From: an uncultured Salinisphaerales bacterium | GTDB lineage: Bacteria; Pseudomonadota; Gammaproteobacteria; Nevskiales; CAJXLF01 | DNA length: 64,000 bases | Direction: 5' to 3' | Assembly: GCA_913055805.1 (NCBI GenBank) | Contig: CAJXLF010000002.1 | Span: 411,502-475,501, forward strand | Shown: one piece after another, positions 9,451 through 18,631 of the stretch | Position numbering within the stretch: the stretch's first letter is position 1 | How the letters are laid out: the number at the start of each line of letters is the position of its first letter | The notes under the pieces: model-generated | What the model was told of the DNA's origin: nothing | Databases searched by the model: none | Seen by the model: only the letters and a program-made list of their open reading frames with translations | Made by a program: the position numbers and the translations under genes

Positions 9451-10272
9451 TCAGAAGCAGTGTTCCGGCGCCGGATAACTGCCGCCCTTGACCGCTTCGA
9501 CATAGGCGCCCAGTGCTGCCTGAACGTTTTCCGCGCCCTGCATGAAGTTCTGCACGAAACGCGGCTTGCGGCCGCGGGTGATGTCGAGAATGTCGTAACT
9601 GACCAGAATCTGGCCGTCGGTGTCCGGCCCGGCGCCGATACCGATGACCGGCACACTGGCCTGCCCGGCAATGCGCTTGCCCAGGTCGGCCGGCACGCAC
9701 TCCACCAGCAACATATCCGCGCCCGCATCTTCCAGCGCCTTGGCATCCTTGAGCATGGCCTCGGCCGCATCCGCTTCACGACCCTGCACACGGAACCCGC
9801 CCAGCTTGTGAATCAGCTGCGGCTGCAGGCCGATGTGGCCGCAGACCGGAATGCCGCGAGCCGTGAGGTAGTCAACGATATCCGCCTCGATTTCGCCGCC
9901 TTCCAGCTTGATCATCTTGGCGCCGCCTTCCTGCATCAGGCGCGAGGCGCTGTCCAGGGCACGGTCACGGGTGGCATAGCTCATGAACGGCATGTCGCCC
10001 ATCAGGAAGGCACGCTGCAATCCGCGCGCCACCGCGCGGCAATGGTAGATGAGGTCATCGACGGTGACCGGCACGGTACTGTCATGTCCCTGCAACACCA
10101 TGCCCAGTGAATCACCGACCAGCACCAGATCCACACCTGCAGCATCTTCCAGTGCTGCGAAACTCGCGTCATAGGCTGTGAGGCAGGCGATCTTCTCGCC
10201 TGTCTCGCGCATCTTGCGAAAGTCGGTCAGGGTAAGGGGTTTGGCGTCTTCTAAACCTTTTCCGGCATACAT
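9451..10272 (-). CDS. panB: Ketopantoate hydroxymethyltransferase PanB
   Basis: PanB converts alpha-ketoisovalerate to ketopantoate with methylene-tetrahydrofolate, the first committed step toward pantothenate. The 273-residue product has LTAYDASFA near residue 34, VLVGDSLGMVLQGH near 51, KLEGG near 120, and GHIGLQPQ near 145, matching the Mg- and ketopantoate-binding residues of the family. It lies 8 nt upstream of panC and 77 nt after the deoxynucleoside kinase gene. Confidence 0.97.
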   Translation of the reverse strand: MYAGKGLEDAKPLTLTDFRKMRETGEKIACLTAYDASFAALEDAAGVDLVLVGDSLGMVLQGHDSTVPVTVDDLIYHCRAVARGLQRAFLMGDMPFMSYATRDRALDSASRLMQEGGAKMIKLEGGEIEADIVDYLTARGIPVCGHIGLQPQLIHKLGGFRVQGREADAAEAMLKDAKALEDAGADMLLVECVPADLGKRIAGQASVPVIGIGAGPDTDGQILVSYDILDITRGRKPRFVQNFMQGAENVQAALGAYVEAVKGGSYPAPEHCF

Positions 10273-10349
10273 TTTTGCTACTCCAGAACAACGAGCGGTG
10301 TAGTCCTGAGCGGTTTTAAAACCCCGGCGCCAGAACCGGGGGACAGTGA

Positions 10350-10970
10350 CTATAACGTAATCAACGATTGCGGGGTGCTCAACGCCTCCAGCAGAGCCTT
10401 GTAATCCTCACGACTGGAAACCAGATCATGGCTGTCGGCGTTTACGACAATCAACTGGGTTTCGCGGTACTGGCTGAAATAGGCCTGATAGGTCTGCGAC
10501 ACCTGCAGCATGTAGTCCTCCGTCAGATTGAGTTCTTCATGCCGGTTGCGCTTGCGCACACGCTGCATGAGCACTTCCACGGGCGCATGCAGGTAAATCA
10601 CACAATCGGGCCTGGGCGCCTGCCAGGCCATGCGCCGGAAAATATCGTCGTAGAGATCCATTTCCGCGCCCTGCAGATTGAGCCGCGCAAACAACCGGTC
10701 CTTGTCGAAAAGAAAGTCGGCCACACAGCGGTTGGCAAACAGGTCACCCTGACGTAACTGATCCACCTGCTGGGCACGCTGCACCAGAAACGATAACTGG
10801 GCAGCCAGCGCATAACGCCGGGGCTCGTTATAGAACTTCTCCAGAAACGGATTTTCCTGGGGCTTTTCGAGGAAAACCTCGGCCGACAGGGTCTCGCCCA
10901 ACCGGTGCGCCAGAGTGGTCTTGCCCACACCGATGGGACCTTCAATGGCAATGTAGCGCAGCTGATTCAT
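10350..10970 (-). CDS. Deoxynucleoside kinase family protein
   Basis: This is a 206-residue member of the dNK/thymidylate-kinase-like P-loop family, which phosphorylates deoxynucleosides (deoxyadenosine or deoxyguanosine kinase in characterised bacterial members). Walker A GPIGVGKTTLAHRLGE lies near residue 11. The family features QLSFLVQRAQQ, the DRLFA stretch and the lid-like RVRKRNRHEE follow. The ATG at 10970 was chosen because upstream codons fall inside folK and show no homology. Its position between folK and panB is seen in Pseudomonas-type genomes. Substrate specificity cannot be read from the sequence. Confidence 0.88.
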   Translation of the reverse strand: MNQLRYIAIEGPIGVGKTTLAHRLGETLSAEVFLEKPQENPFLEKFYNEPRRYALAAQLSFLVQRAQQVDQLRQGDLFANRCVADFLFDKDRLFARLNLQGAEMDLYDDIFRRMAWQAPRPDCVIYLHAPVEVLMQRVRKRNRHEELNLTEDYMLQVSQTYQAYFSQYRETQLIVVNADSHDLVSSREDYKALLEALSTPQSLITL

Positions 10971-10980
10971 GCCGGGCGCC

Positions 10981-11487
10981 CTATTCCGCTTCCGCCCATG
11001 GCGCCAGCCCCTGGCCACCCAGCACCCGGGCCAGTTCCGCGGCTGCCCCCAGGCCCGGAATTGCGACATCGGGCGCAATATCAGCCAGAGGACGCATGAC
11101 AAAATTACGTTTATGCATTTCCGGATGCGGCACGGTGAGACGCTCGCTGTTAATCACATAACCCCCGTAGAGCAAGAGGTCCAGATCCAGGGTCCGCGGC
11201 CCCCAGCGTTGAGTCGCATTGCGCTCACGGCCTTGCTGCTTCTCGATAGACTGCAGGCAGTCCAGCAGCTGCAGAGCTTCAAGGTCGGTAAAGACTTCCA
11301 CCACGGCGTTACAGTAGTCCGGCTGACCTGCAACGCCCAGAGGTGCTGATCGGTAAACAGGCGAAACGGCCCCCAGGGACAAATCACTGGTCGCGCGCAG
11401 GGCCGACAGGGCTGTCTGCAATTGCTGCCGGGGCGCCTGCAGATTGCTGCCCATACCGAGGAAACAGCGAACACCGTGTTCAGGCAT
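10981..11487 (-). CDS. folK: HPPK, 2-amino-4-hydroxy-6-hydroxymethyldihydropteridine diphosphokinase
   Basis: FolK pyrophosphorylates the pterin precursor of folate using ATP. From the ATG at 11487 the product is 168 residues, starting MPEHGVRCFLGMGSNL with the typical GxGSN. The catalytic stretch RWGPRTLDLDLLLYG near residue 85 and VPHPEMHKRNFVMRPLADI near 110 are diagnostic. It begins 7 nt after the pcnB stop and ends 10 nt before the kinase gene, so pcnB-folK-dNK form a tight operon. Confidence 0.97.
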   Translation of the reverse strand: MPEHGVRCFLGMGSNLQAPRQQLQTALSALRATSDLSLGAVSPVYRSAPLGVAGQPDYCNAVVEVFTDLEALQLLDCLQSIEKQQGRERNATQRWGPRTLDLDLLLYGGYVINSERLTVPHPEMHKRNFVMRPLADIAPDVAIPGLGAAAELARVLGGQGLAPWAEAE

Positions 11488-11494
11488 AGATAAG

Positions 11495-12802
11495 TTAATG
11501 CTGCGCCGGTTTGCGTCGACCCTGGCTACCTTGGCCGCCCTGGCCACCCTTGCGCCGTCGACGCCGGCGGCGCCCCTGCCCCCCGCCGGCCTCACCTGGT
11601 GCTGTGGCGGTCATTTCAGCACGCCGTTCCGCATTGGCTTCCTGCAATTCGGTCCACCAGTCCGCCAGTTCCTGCTCAACCTCACCGGCAGCAGCGCGCA
11701 GCAAGAGGAAATCATAGGCGGCCCTGAACCGCGGATGCTCGAGCAACCGCAAGGGTCGCTTGCCACGGCGCTGGAACAAGCGGCGCTGCAAATGCCATAT
11801 GTCCTGCATCGGCGTTGAAAACCGCCTGGGCAGGGAGACGCGATCCAGCAGCTTGCGGATGACCTCTTCGGACGCGCGCTGCAAGGCTTCCACCTCGGGT
11901 AACCCGTCGGTTTCCAGTGCATTCTTGCGCATCAAGGTTGGCGGCCAAAGCAATGCAGCAAAGAGGAACGCGGGCGTGACCGGCTTGTCCTGTTCAATGC
12001 GCTTCGCCGTCCCGGCAAGCGCCTGGCGAATCAAGGCAAGACTGGCTCCGGAATCATCCCGTCCCAACGCCTCTTCGGTTGCCTCGAATAATTTGCCCAA
12101 AAGCCCATAGCGTCGTAGCTGCTCGAACACCTCAGGCCCCTGCACTGCCATCAGCATCTTGAGCACTTCATCGAACAGGCGTGCCGGCGGCACTTCGTGC
12201 AGCAGGTCGCCCAGTGCGAATAGCGGCTTCTCGGTTGCCTCGTCAATGGTCAGATCCAGTTTTGCGGCAATCCGCACTGCGCGCAGCATGCGCACCGGAT
12301 CTTCACGATAGCGATCTTCGGGGTCACCGATCAGTCTCAGGCGCCGGGCGGCAACATCTTCCAGCGCACCCACATAATCGCGCACCGAAAAATCGGTCAC
12401 GTCGTAATAAAGAGCATTAATAGTGAAGTCGCGCCGATGGGCGTCCTGCTCGACATTGCCGTAGACGTTATCGCGCAGGATGCGGCCGCTTTCGTCGCAA
12501 CGTTCACCCAGGCCCTCGGTCTCGGCTTCCTGATGTCCGGCGCGGAATGTCGCTACTTCGATAATCTCCCGGCCGAACCGTACATGCGCCAGCCGGAAGC
12601 GCCGACCAATCAGGCGGCATTGCCGGCCGAAAAGATCCTTGACCTCTTCCGGCGTGGCCGCCGTGGCGATGTCGAAGTCCTTGGGCTGCACACCCAGCAG
12701 CAGGTCGCGTATTCCACCGCCGACCAGGTACGCCTCAACGCCCGCCTCCTTGAAGCGGTAAAGCGTCTTCAAAGCGCCGGGTGAAATGTTGGAGCGTGAA
12801 AT
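11495..12802 (-). CDS. pcnB: Poly(A) polymerase I, probable non-AUG (AUU) start
   Basis: PcnB adds poly(A) tails to RNA 3' ends and promotes decay. The nucleotidyltransferase core is clear: YLVGGGIRDLLLG, then KDFDIATAATPEEV with the catalytic DxD-type acidic residues, and CRLIGRRFRLAHVRFG. The C-terminus ends in an Arg/Gly-rich basic tail of about 30 residues. The first conventional start codon in frame is a TTG at 12772, but family homology continues upstream (HSISRSNISPGALK resembles E. coli HAISRKDISENALK). The frame is open back to a stop at 12905-12907 and contains no ATG, GTG or further TTG. An ATT at 12800-12802 has GGAG 6 nt upstream and is used here; ATT at 12824 or 12839 are alternatives. 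E. coli pcnB is known to start at AUU. Confidence 0.9.
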   Translation of the reverse strand: MSRSNISPGALKTLYRFKEAGVEAYLVGGGIRDLLLGVQPKDFDIATAATPEEVKDLFGRQCRLIGRRFRLAHVRFGREIIEVATFRAGHQEAETEGLGERCDESGRILRDNVYGNVEQDAHRRDFTINALYYDVTDFSVRDYVGALEDVAARRLRLIGDPEDRYREDPVRMLRAVRIAAKLDLTIDEATEKPLFALGDLLHEVPPARLFDEVLKMLMAVQGPEVFEQLRRYGLLGKLFEATEEALGRDDSGASLALIRQALAGTAKRIEQDKPVTPAFLFAALLWPPTLMRKNALETDGLPEVEALQRASEEVIRKLLDRVSLPRRFSTPMQDIWHLQRRLFQRRGKRPLRLLEHPRFRAAYDFLLLRAAAGEVEQELADWWTELQEANAERRAEMTATAPGEAGGGQGRRRRRRRKGGQGGQGSQGRRKPAQH

Positions 12803-12992
12803 CGAATGCTCCGAACGCGGAAGAATCCTGAGCTCGGTAATCGTTCTAAACCATTGGTTGTCGGGATAATCTTGGATGCGGCGGCATTCATGCCACAGCG
12901 GCGGCTATGATAACCGGCTTCAAAACTTTACGCACTGAGTGCTGTTCGACTACTCGCACGGCAAGCGGTTTCTGTCTATGCACTGCTCTCAT

Positions 12993-13068
12993 GCCCGCAT
13001 CGTCAAGTAATCCGGGATGCCGCCCTCTCACGGCGAAAACCGGGGTTGATACGGGCCGTCCATGGCCC
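12993..13068 (+). pseudogene. Decayed tandem copy of tRNA-Glu
   Basis: This stretch aligns with the intact tRNA-Glu at 13173-13248 at a constant 180-nt offset without gaps. The 27 nt from 13021 to 13047, covering the anticodon loop, variable region and 5' T-stem, are identical to 13201-13227. The GG of the D-loop has become AA, the T-loop TTCGA is lost, and the acceptor stem can no longer pair. The upstream promoter-like sequence is also partly copied but the TATAAT is degraded. A 6-bp GC hairpin (CGGGCC...GGCCCG, about 13053-13070) replaces the 3' half. It is unlikely to yield a functional tRNA. Confidence 0.8.
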
Positions 13069-13153
13069 GGACGCTACGCGCGGCGTGGCCGTCCGAATCG
13101 GCTATCCTGACGATTCGTCGAGTCCGGGTACTCTCACCCCGGCCGTGATTCTG

Positions 13154-13159
13154 TATAAT
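13154..13159 (+). promoter_or_regulatory. -10 element of the tRNA-Glu promoter
   Basis: A consensus TATAAT lies 13 nt before the tRNA-Glu 5' end and is followed by a GC-rich discriminator, typical of stable RNA promoters. No good -35 hexamer is visible at 16-18 nt spacing. Confidence 0.65.
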
Positions 13160-13172
13160 GCGCTGCCCTCAC

Positions 13173-13248
13173 GCTCCCATCGTCTAGTGGCCTAGGACGT
13201 CGCCCTCTCACGGCGAAAACCGGGGTTCGAGTCCCCGTGGGAGCGCCA
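13173..13248 (+). tRNA. tRNA-Glu (anticodon CUC), CCA encoded
   Basis: The 76-nt sequence folds as a cloverleaf with acceptor stem GCTCCCA/TGGGAGC, D-arm with TAGTGGCCTA, anticodon loop CTCTCAC (anticodon CTC at 13207-13209), T-arm CGGGG-TTCGAGT-CCCCG, and encoded CCA at 13246-13248. It closely resembles E. coli tRNA-Glu, but with CUC instead of UUC as anticodon. It stands alone between pcnB and the monooxygenase gene. Confidence 0.95.
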
Positions 13249-13382
13249 TCTCCATGATCCAGATTCAATCCTGTCATATATTGTTCCCTATGGGTCGCAA
13301 GGGGTCATAGCGCGACAGTCACTCGCCGCCTACATTGACGCTACACTGCTATCAGAAACATGAAATCAATGTGGAGAGAGAC

Positions 13383-14884
<1,502 letters not shown>

Positions 14885-14888
<4 letters not shown>

Positions 14889-16036
14889 CGTAGCTGCTTC
14901 TCCGCAACTACCTTCTCGTACAACGCCAGATGCTGGCGCGTATTACTGCTCCAGTCATGCGGCCGTGCCGCCTCGGCGCAAAGGGCAGCGTGTGACAGCC
15001 GCAGTTCAGCGGATTGCAGCAGTTGCTGCAGTGTATCCGACAATGCATCCGCATCGGCCCGTGCCATCAGACCAGCCTGCATATCCCCGGTAAACAGCTC
15101 CCCGGCGCCCACCTTGCCCCGCGTGGTAATGCAGGGCACGCCGCAGGCCATGGCTTCCAGCAGCGACATGCCAAAGGTTTCGATGCGCGCTGGATTGATG
15201 TAAATGTCCAGCGCGTTGTACAGGGCATCCACATCCTGACGCGGTGCCAAAAAGCGAACGCTGTCACCCAGACCGGCTTCCGCCACCTGACGTTGATAAG
15301 GCTCTAGATTGTCCTTGGCCACAATCACTGTGAGCATGCGCCGGCGCAATTCATCCGGCAGACCGGCAATGGCCGGAATCAGCAGATCGGCGCCACGTTG
15401 TATCAGCTTGCCCGAGGTCACCAGACCCACCAACACCCGGTCTCCCACACCCAGCTGGTCGCGCAGCGCAATACTGGCCGGGTTGTCGCGCCGTGGGTAA
15501 AAACGCTCGGGATCATAGCCCGGATACACCACGGTGATGCGCTCCGGGTCTGCGTTGTAGCGGGTGATCAGATCATCGCGCATGAGGTGGGAGTTGGCCA
15601 CCAGCAGACGATAACGCTGCTCGGCCACCTGCTGCGCCTGGATGTCTGCAGTGACCTTGGCGCCGGGTATCAACGTCTTGCCGTAGATATGCTCGTATTC
15701 CAGATGGCGCGAATTGTGGATATGCAGCACGTCCTGAAACAGCGTTTCGCCATGCCCCACCACCAGGTCGTAGCGCCCGCTGCGCGCCAGACGTTCATGT
15801 TTGTCCAGAAACCGCTGCAAACGCCGCGGCTTGCTGAACAGCTTGTTCCAGACACTGAAGGGTTGGGCGCCCATACTTTCGATCATGGCCTTGTCGATCT
15901 TTTCGGCGAATACAGACACGTCCCAGCCAGCCGCCACCAGGGCCTTGATGTTGTAATTGAGAAGAATCACCTTGCCGCTGAGACCGCGCATGATGCGGGT
16001 GGAAATGAGAATACGGCGCTGTGAGCTTGTGGGCAT
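14885..16036 (-). CDS. Glycosyltransferase family 4 (group 1)
   Basis: This 383-residue GT-B fold glycosyltransferase shows the typical C-terminal half: VYPGYDPERFYPRRDN near residue 180, then a VIVAKDN strand, and the E-x7-E nucleotide-sugar motif ETFGMSLLE near 290 followed by ACGVPCITT. The N-terminus (RRILISTRIMRGLSGKVILL) is the acceptor half. ATG at 16036 is chosen; an ATG 15 codons upstream is possible and neither has a clear Shine-Dalgarno. It lies alone between convergent and co-directional lipid genes, not in a polysaccharide operon. The acceptor (glycolipid or LPS core) cannot be told. Confidence 0.82.
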
Positions 16037-16150
16037 GGTGAATGATATCTGCCGGTTAAAAATCTTAGCCCGGCAATGCATGTGAGATTGCCGTCTAGCG
16101 CAGCACTATAGGCCACGAACAGATTGTCGTAAAACCTGCCTCAGCAAATA

Positions 16151-17110
16151 TTATTCAGCCACAGCGGCAGACGCCGTACGCAACACCTGCCAGTAACCCG
16201 GCGTAACGGGCAAGGCTGCACGCTCTACCAGTAGTTTGTGCAGCAGGGGCAGACGGTAGTACGGCACCGAAGCCATGAGGTGGTGCTCGGCGTGGTAGTT
16301 CACTTTCATGGGCGCGACAGTAAGCCGCGCCAACCAGCCGGCCCGGGTGGTGCGCGTGTTGCGCAGAATATCCGGCCCCGGCTCCATACAGGCATGCTCG
16401 GCAATGGAACGGACCCGGATAAAAACACTGAAGGTGGTGAGATGGGCCAGTACCCACGCGCCGTACAACCAGAAAGCACCGGCCAATGCCAACAGACCAG
16501 CCAATATCAGATTGGCCGCAGCCATCGGCCACATGTTGTGTACGCCTTCGCGCAGATAATCCTGAAACTGCCGCCCGTTACGTGGCCGCCGCACAGGATC
16601 GGCAGATACCGTGAACTCAAACACCCCGATGTCCATCAGCACGAGACCCACGATACGGCGCAGGCCGCTCAGGCCGCTGATATCGCGCAGCAATTTACGT
16701 AGCAGACCGCCGCGCGTTGTCGGGAAAGGAGCCACCAGACTCTTGTCCGGATCACGCTCGGTACCGGTGTGCGCATGATGGCGCATGTGATGCTCCCGAT
16801 ACCGGTACACATCCAGCCAGATCGGCCGGGCACATAACCAGTCGGAGACAGCATCATTCAGGGACCGGGTTTTGAATAATGTGCGATGCGAAGCCTCATG
16901 CGTCAGCACCGCCAACGCCAGTTGCAGGCTGCCGAGCATAATGATGGCGAGGATGAAGGTCAGGGGATTGGGCCACAGGGCAAGCGCGGCAAAGGTGAGT
17001 CCGATTGAAATCCAGACACGCAATATGCCCCACCAGCCACGCAGGTCCGAACGCATGGTCAACGCCTGGATTTCTTCCCGACTCAAGATGCCTCTCACCG
17101 AAACACTCAT
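16151..17110 (-). CDS. Membrane fatty acid desaturase family protein
   Basis: This is a 319-residue integral membrane di-iron desaturase/hydroxylase. The three histidine boxes are in place: HEASH (71-75), HHMRHH (107-112) and HAEHH near residue 278. Hydrophobic spans at about 35-70 and 195-230 fit a four-helix membrane topology. GAGGC precedes the ATG by about 5 nt. It is divergent from the crotonase-fold gene across 119 nt, so the two may share regulation. Substrate (acyl lipid, acyl-CoA or other) is not decided by the motifs. Confidence 0.85.
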   Translation of the reverse strand: MSVSVRGILSREEIQALTMRSDLRGWWGILRVWISIGLTFAALALWPNPLTFILAIIMLGSLQLALAVLTHEASHRTLFKTRSLNDAVSDWLCARPIWLDVYRYREHHMRHHAHTGTERDPDKSLVAPFPTTRGGLLRKLLRDISGLSGLRRIVGLVLMDIGVFEFTVSADPVRRPRNGRQFQDYLREGVHNMWPMAAANLILAGLLALAGAFWLYGAWVLAHLTTFSVFIRVRSIAEHACMEPGPDILRNTRTTRAGWLARLTVAPMKVNYHAEHHLMASVPYYRLPLLHKLLVERAALPVTPGYWQVLRTASAAVAE

Positions 17111-17229
17111 GCTCAGCCTCGCATATTGAACATTTCAAAAACAAACGTTAATTGAACTGACAAGTAATATTGCATATATTCCTGCATCTGTCATTACTGG
17201 TGGTAATGCATAGTTCACGAAGGAAAAGC

Positions 17230-18150
17230 ATGACGATGGACTCTCTCAAGACCATGACCTACGAGCGCACCGGCCGCATCGCCAGGATCACCCTGAACCG
17301 GCCTCAACGCGGTAATGGCATCACCATGGATCTGCCGCGCGAACTCTCTGCATGCGTGGAAAGAGCCAATCTTGATCCGGAGGTGCATGTCATCGCCCTG
17401 GCGGGCAATGGTAGTGGCTTCTGTGGTGGTTACGACCTGGTCGACAGTGCCGAAAAAATGCAGATTGGCGAGCCTGATCCCTGCCGTCCGGAAGGTTCAC
17501 CCCTCGATCCGAAAGTCCAGGTCGTCAACCACTTACCGGACAGCACCTGGGATCCCACTATTGATTACGCCATGATGAGCCGCAACGTAAAGGGGTTCAT
17601 GAGCCTGTTTCATTCCGACAAACCGGTGGTCTGCAAGGTGCACGGTTTCTGCGTGGCCGGCGGTACGGATATGGCGCTCTGTTCCGACCTGCTGGTCATC
17701 GCCGATGATGCCAAGATCGGTTATCCACCGGCACGCGTCTGGGGCTCACCCACCACTTCCATCTGGGCTTATCGAATGGGCATAGAAAAAGCCAAGCGCC
17801 TGCTGTTTACCGGCGACTGCCTGTCCGGCAAGGAAGCCGTGGAATGGGGCCTGGCTATCGAATCGGCGCCGGTCGATCAGCTCGATGAACGCTTCGAAAT
17901 CCTGCTCGAACGCATTGCGCGCATGCCGGTGAACCAGCTGATCATGATGAAGCTGCTACTCAACCAGACCATCATGGCGCAGGGGCTGCACAGCACCCAG
18001 ATACTCGGCACGTTTTTCGACGGCATCACGCGTCATACCCGGGAGGGCTACGACTTCCAGCAAACCGCCATGCAGAAAGGTTTCAAGGAAGCTGTACGGC
18101 AACGCGACGAGCCCTTCGGAGATTTCGGGCTCTCCACGTTCAAGGGCTAG
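17230..18150 (+). CDS. Enoyl-CoA hydratase/isomerase (crotonase) family protein
   Basis: This 306-residue crotonase-fold protein binds acyl-CoA-type thioesters. The oxyanion-hole segments ALAGNGSGFCGGYDL and KVHGFCVAGGTDMALCSD are recognisable. The two glutamates used by classical enoyl-CoA hydratases are not: the first position reads Asp (GGTDMA) and the second lies in YPPARVWG without Glu. A simple hydratase role is therefore doubtful. It carries an insertion of about 40 residues after FCGGYDL (around SAEKMQIGEPDPC). ATG at 17230 is preceded by AAGGAA; the open frame extends upstream without a ribosome site. Confidence 0.85.
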   Translation: MTMDSLKTMTYERTGRIARITLNRPQRGNGITMDLPRELSACVERANLDPEVHVIALAGNGSGFCGGYDLVDSAEKMQIGEPDPCRPEGSPLDPKVQVVNHLPDSTWDPTIDYAMMSRNVKGFMSLFHSDKPVVCKVHGFCVAGGTDMALCSDLLVIADDAKIGYPPARVWGSPTTSIWAYRMGIEKAKRLLFTGDCLSGKEAVEWGLAIESAPVDQLDERFEILLERIARMPVNQLIMMKLLLNQTIMAQGLHSTQILGTFFDGITRHTREGYDFQQTAMQKGFKEAVRQRDEPFGDFGLSTFKG

Positions 18151-18152
18151 GC

Positions 18153-18575
18153 CTAGGCCAATTCCCGCACCAGGGCCTTGTTAAATGCCTTGTATGCGCC
18201 CGGCAACTGCTTGCCCAGCAGCTTCCAGGAAGCATTGAAAAGCAGGCCGCTGAACTCTTCACCATGCGTCAGCAGCGTACGGTCGTCGGGCAGTGCTTCC
18301 AGCCTGAGGTAATGACTGCCGTAGCCCAGTTTCTGCAAACCGCCATGCCAGCGCAGTTCGCACTCGGGTTCAACCACATCAAAGCGCACGGGCAACGGCG
18401 TTACTGCCGGACCCACGCGAGCCCAGAGGATTCCGCGTCCGCCGGGTTTCAGATTCGCATGCGTGAAGTTGAAGATACGATTCCAGGACTTGTAGTGCTC
18501 AATGTCCTGCAACAGGGCCCAGACGCGCGATACCGGCGCATCTATTTCAATTTCGGTCTTGACCTCATTTGCCAT
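18153..18575 (-). CDS. SRPBCC family (polyketide cyclase/START-like) protein
   Basis: This 140-residue small helix-grip protein starts with the typical TEIEIDAPVSRVWALLQD and has the hydrophobic ligand pocket pattern (YKSWNRIFNFTHANLKPGG) and a C-terminal helix. Members bind lipids or hydrophobic ligands, or act as cyclases or dehydratases. AAGGAA precedes the ATG. It converges with the crotonase gene (2-nt gap) and follows the alpha/beta hydrolase. No specific function can be assigned. Confidence 0.8.
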   Translation of the reverse strand: MANEVKTEIEIDAPVSRVWALLQDIEHYKSWNRIFNFTHANLKPGGRGILWARVGPAVTPLPVRFDVVEPECELRWHGGLQKLGYGSHYLRLEALPDDRTLLTHGEEFSGLLFNASWKLLGKQLPGAYKAFNKALVRELA

Positions 18576-18631
18576 GAGTATTCCTTGGATAAAGCAGAAT
18601 GGCGGCAGTGTACTGCATCAGAACAGTCCGG

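Noticed and set aside
9451..9700. N-terminal extension of panC from an upstream start
   Set aside because: The extra 86 residues lie inside panB in another frame and are non-homologous low-complexity sequence; PanC begins at the ATG at 9442.
10971..11102. N-terminal extension of the deoxynucleoside kinase
   Set aside because: The extension lies within folK and does not match the family; the ATG at 10970 gives the normal start before the P-loop.
13271..13288. CTGTCAT-ATAT-TGTTCCC resembling a Pho box upstream of the monooxygenase
   Set aside because: Only the first half-site matches, there is no -10 at the right distance, and a single CTGTCAT is expected several times by chance in this window.
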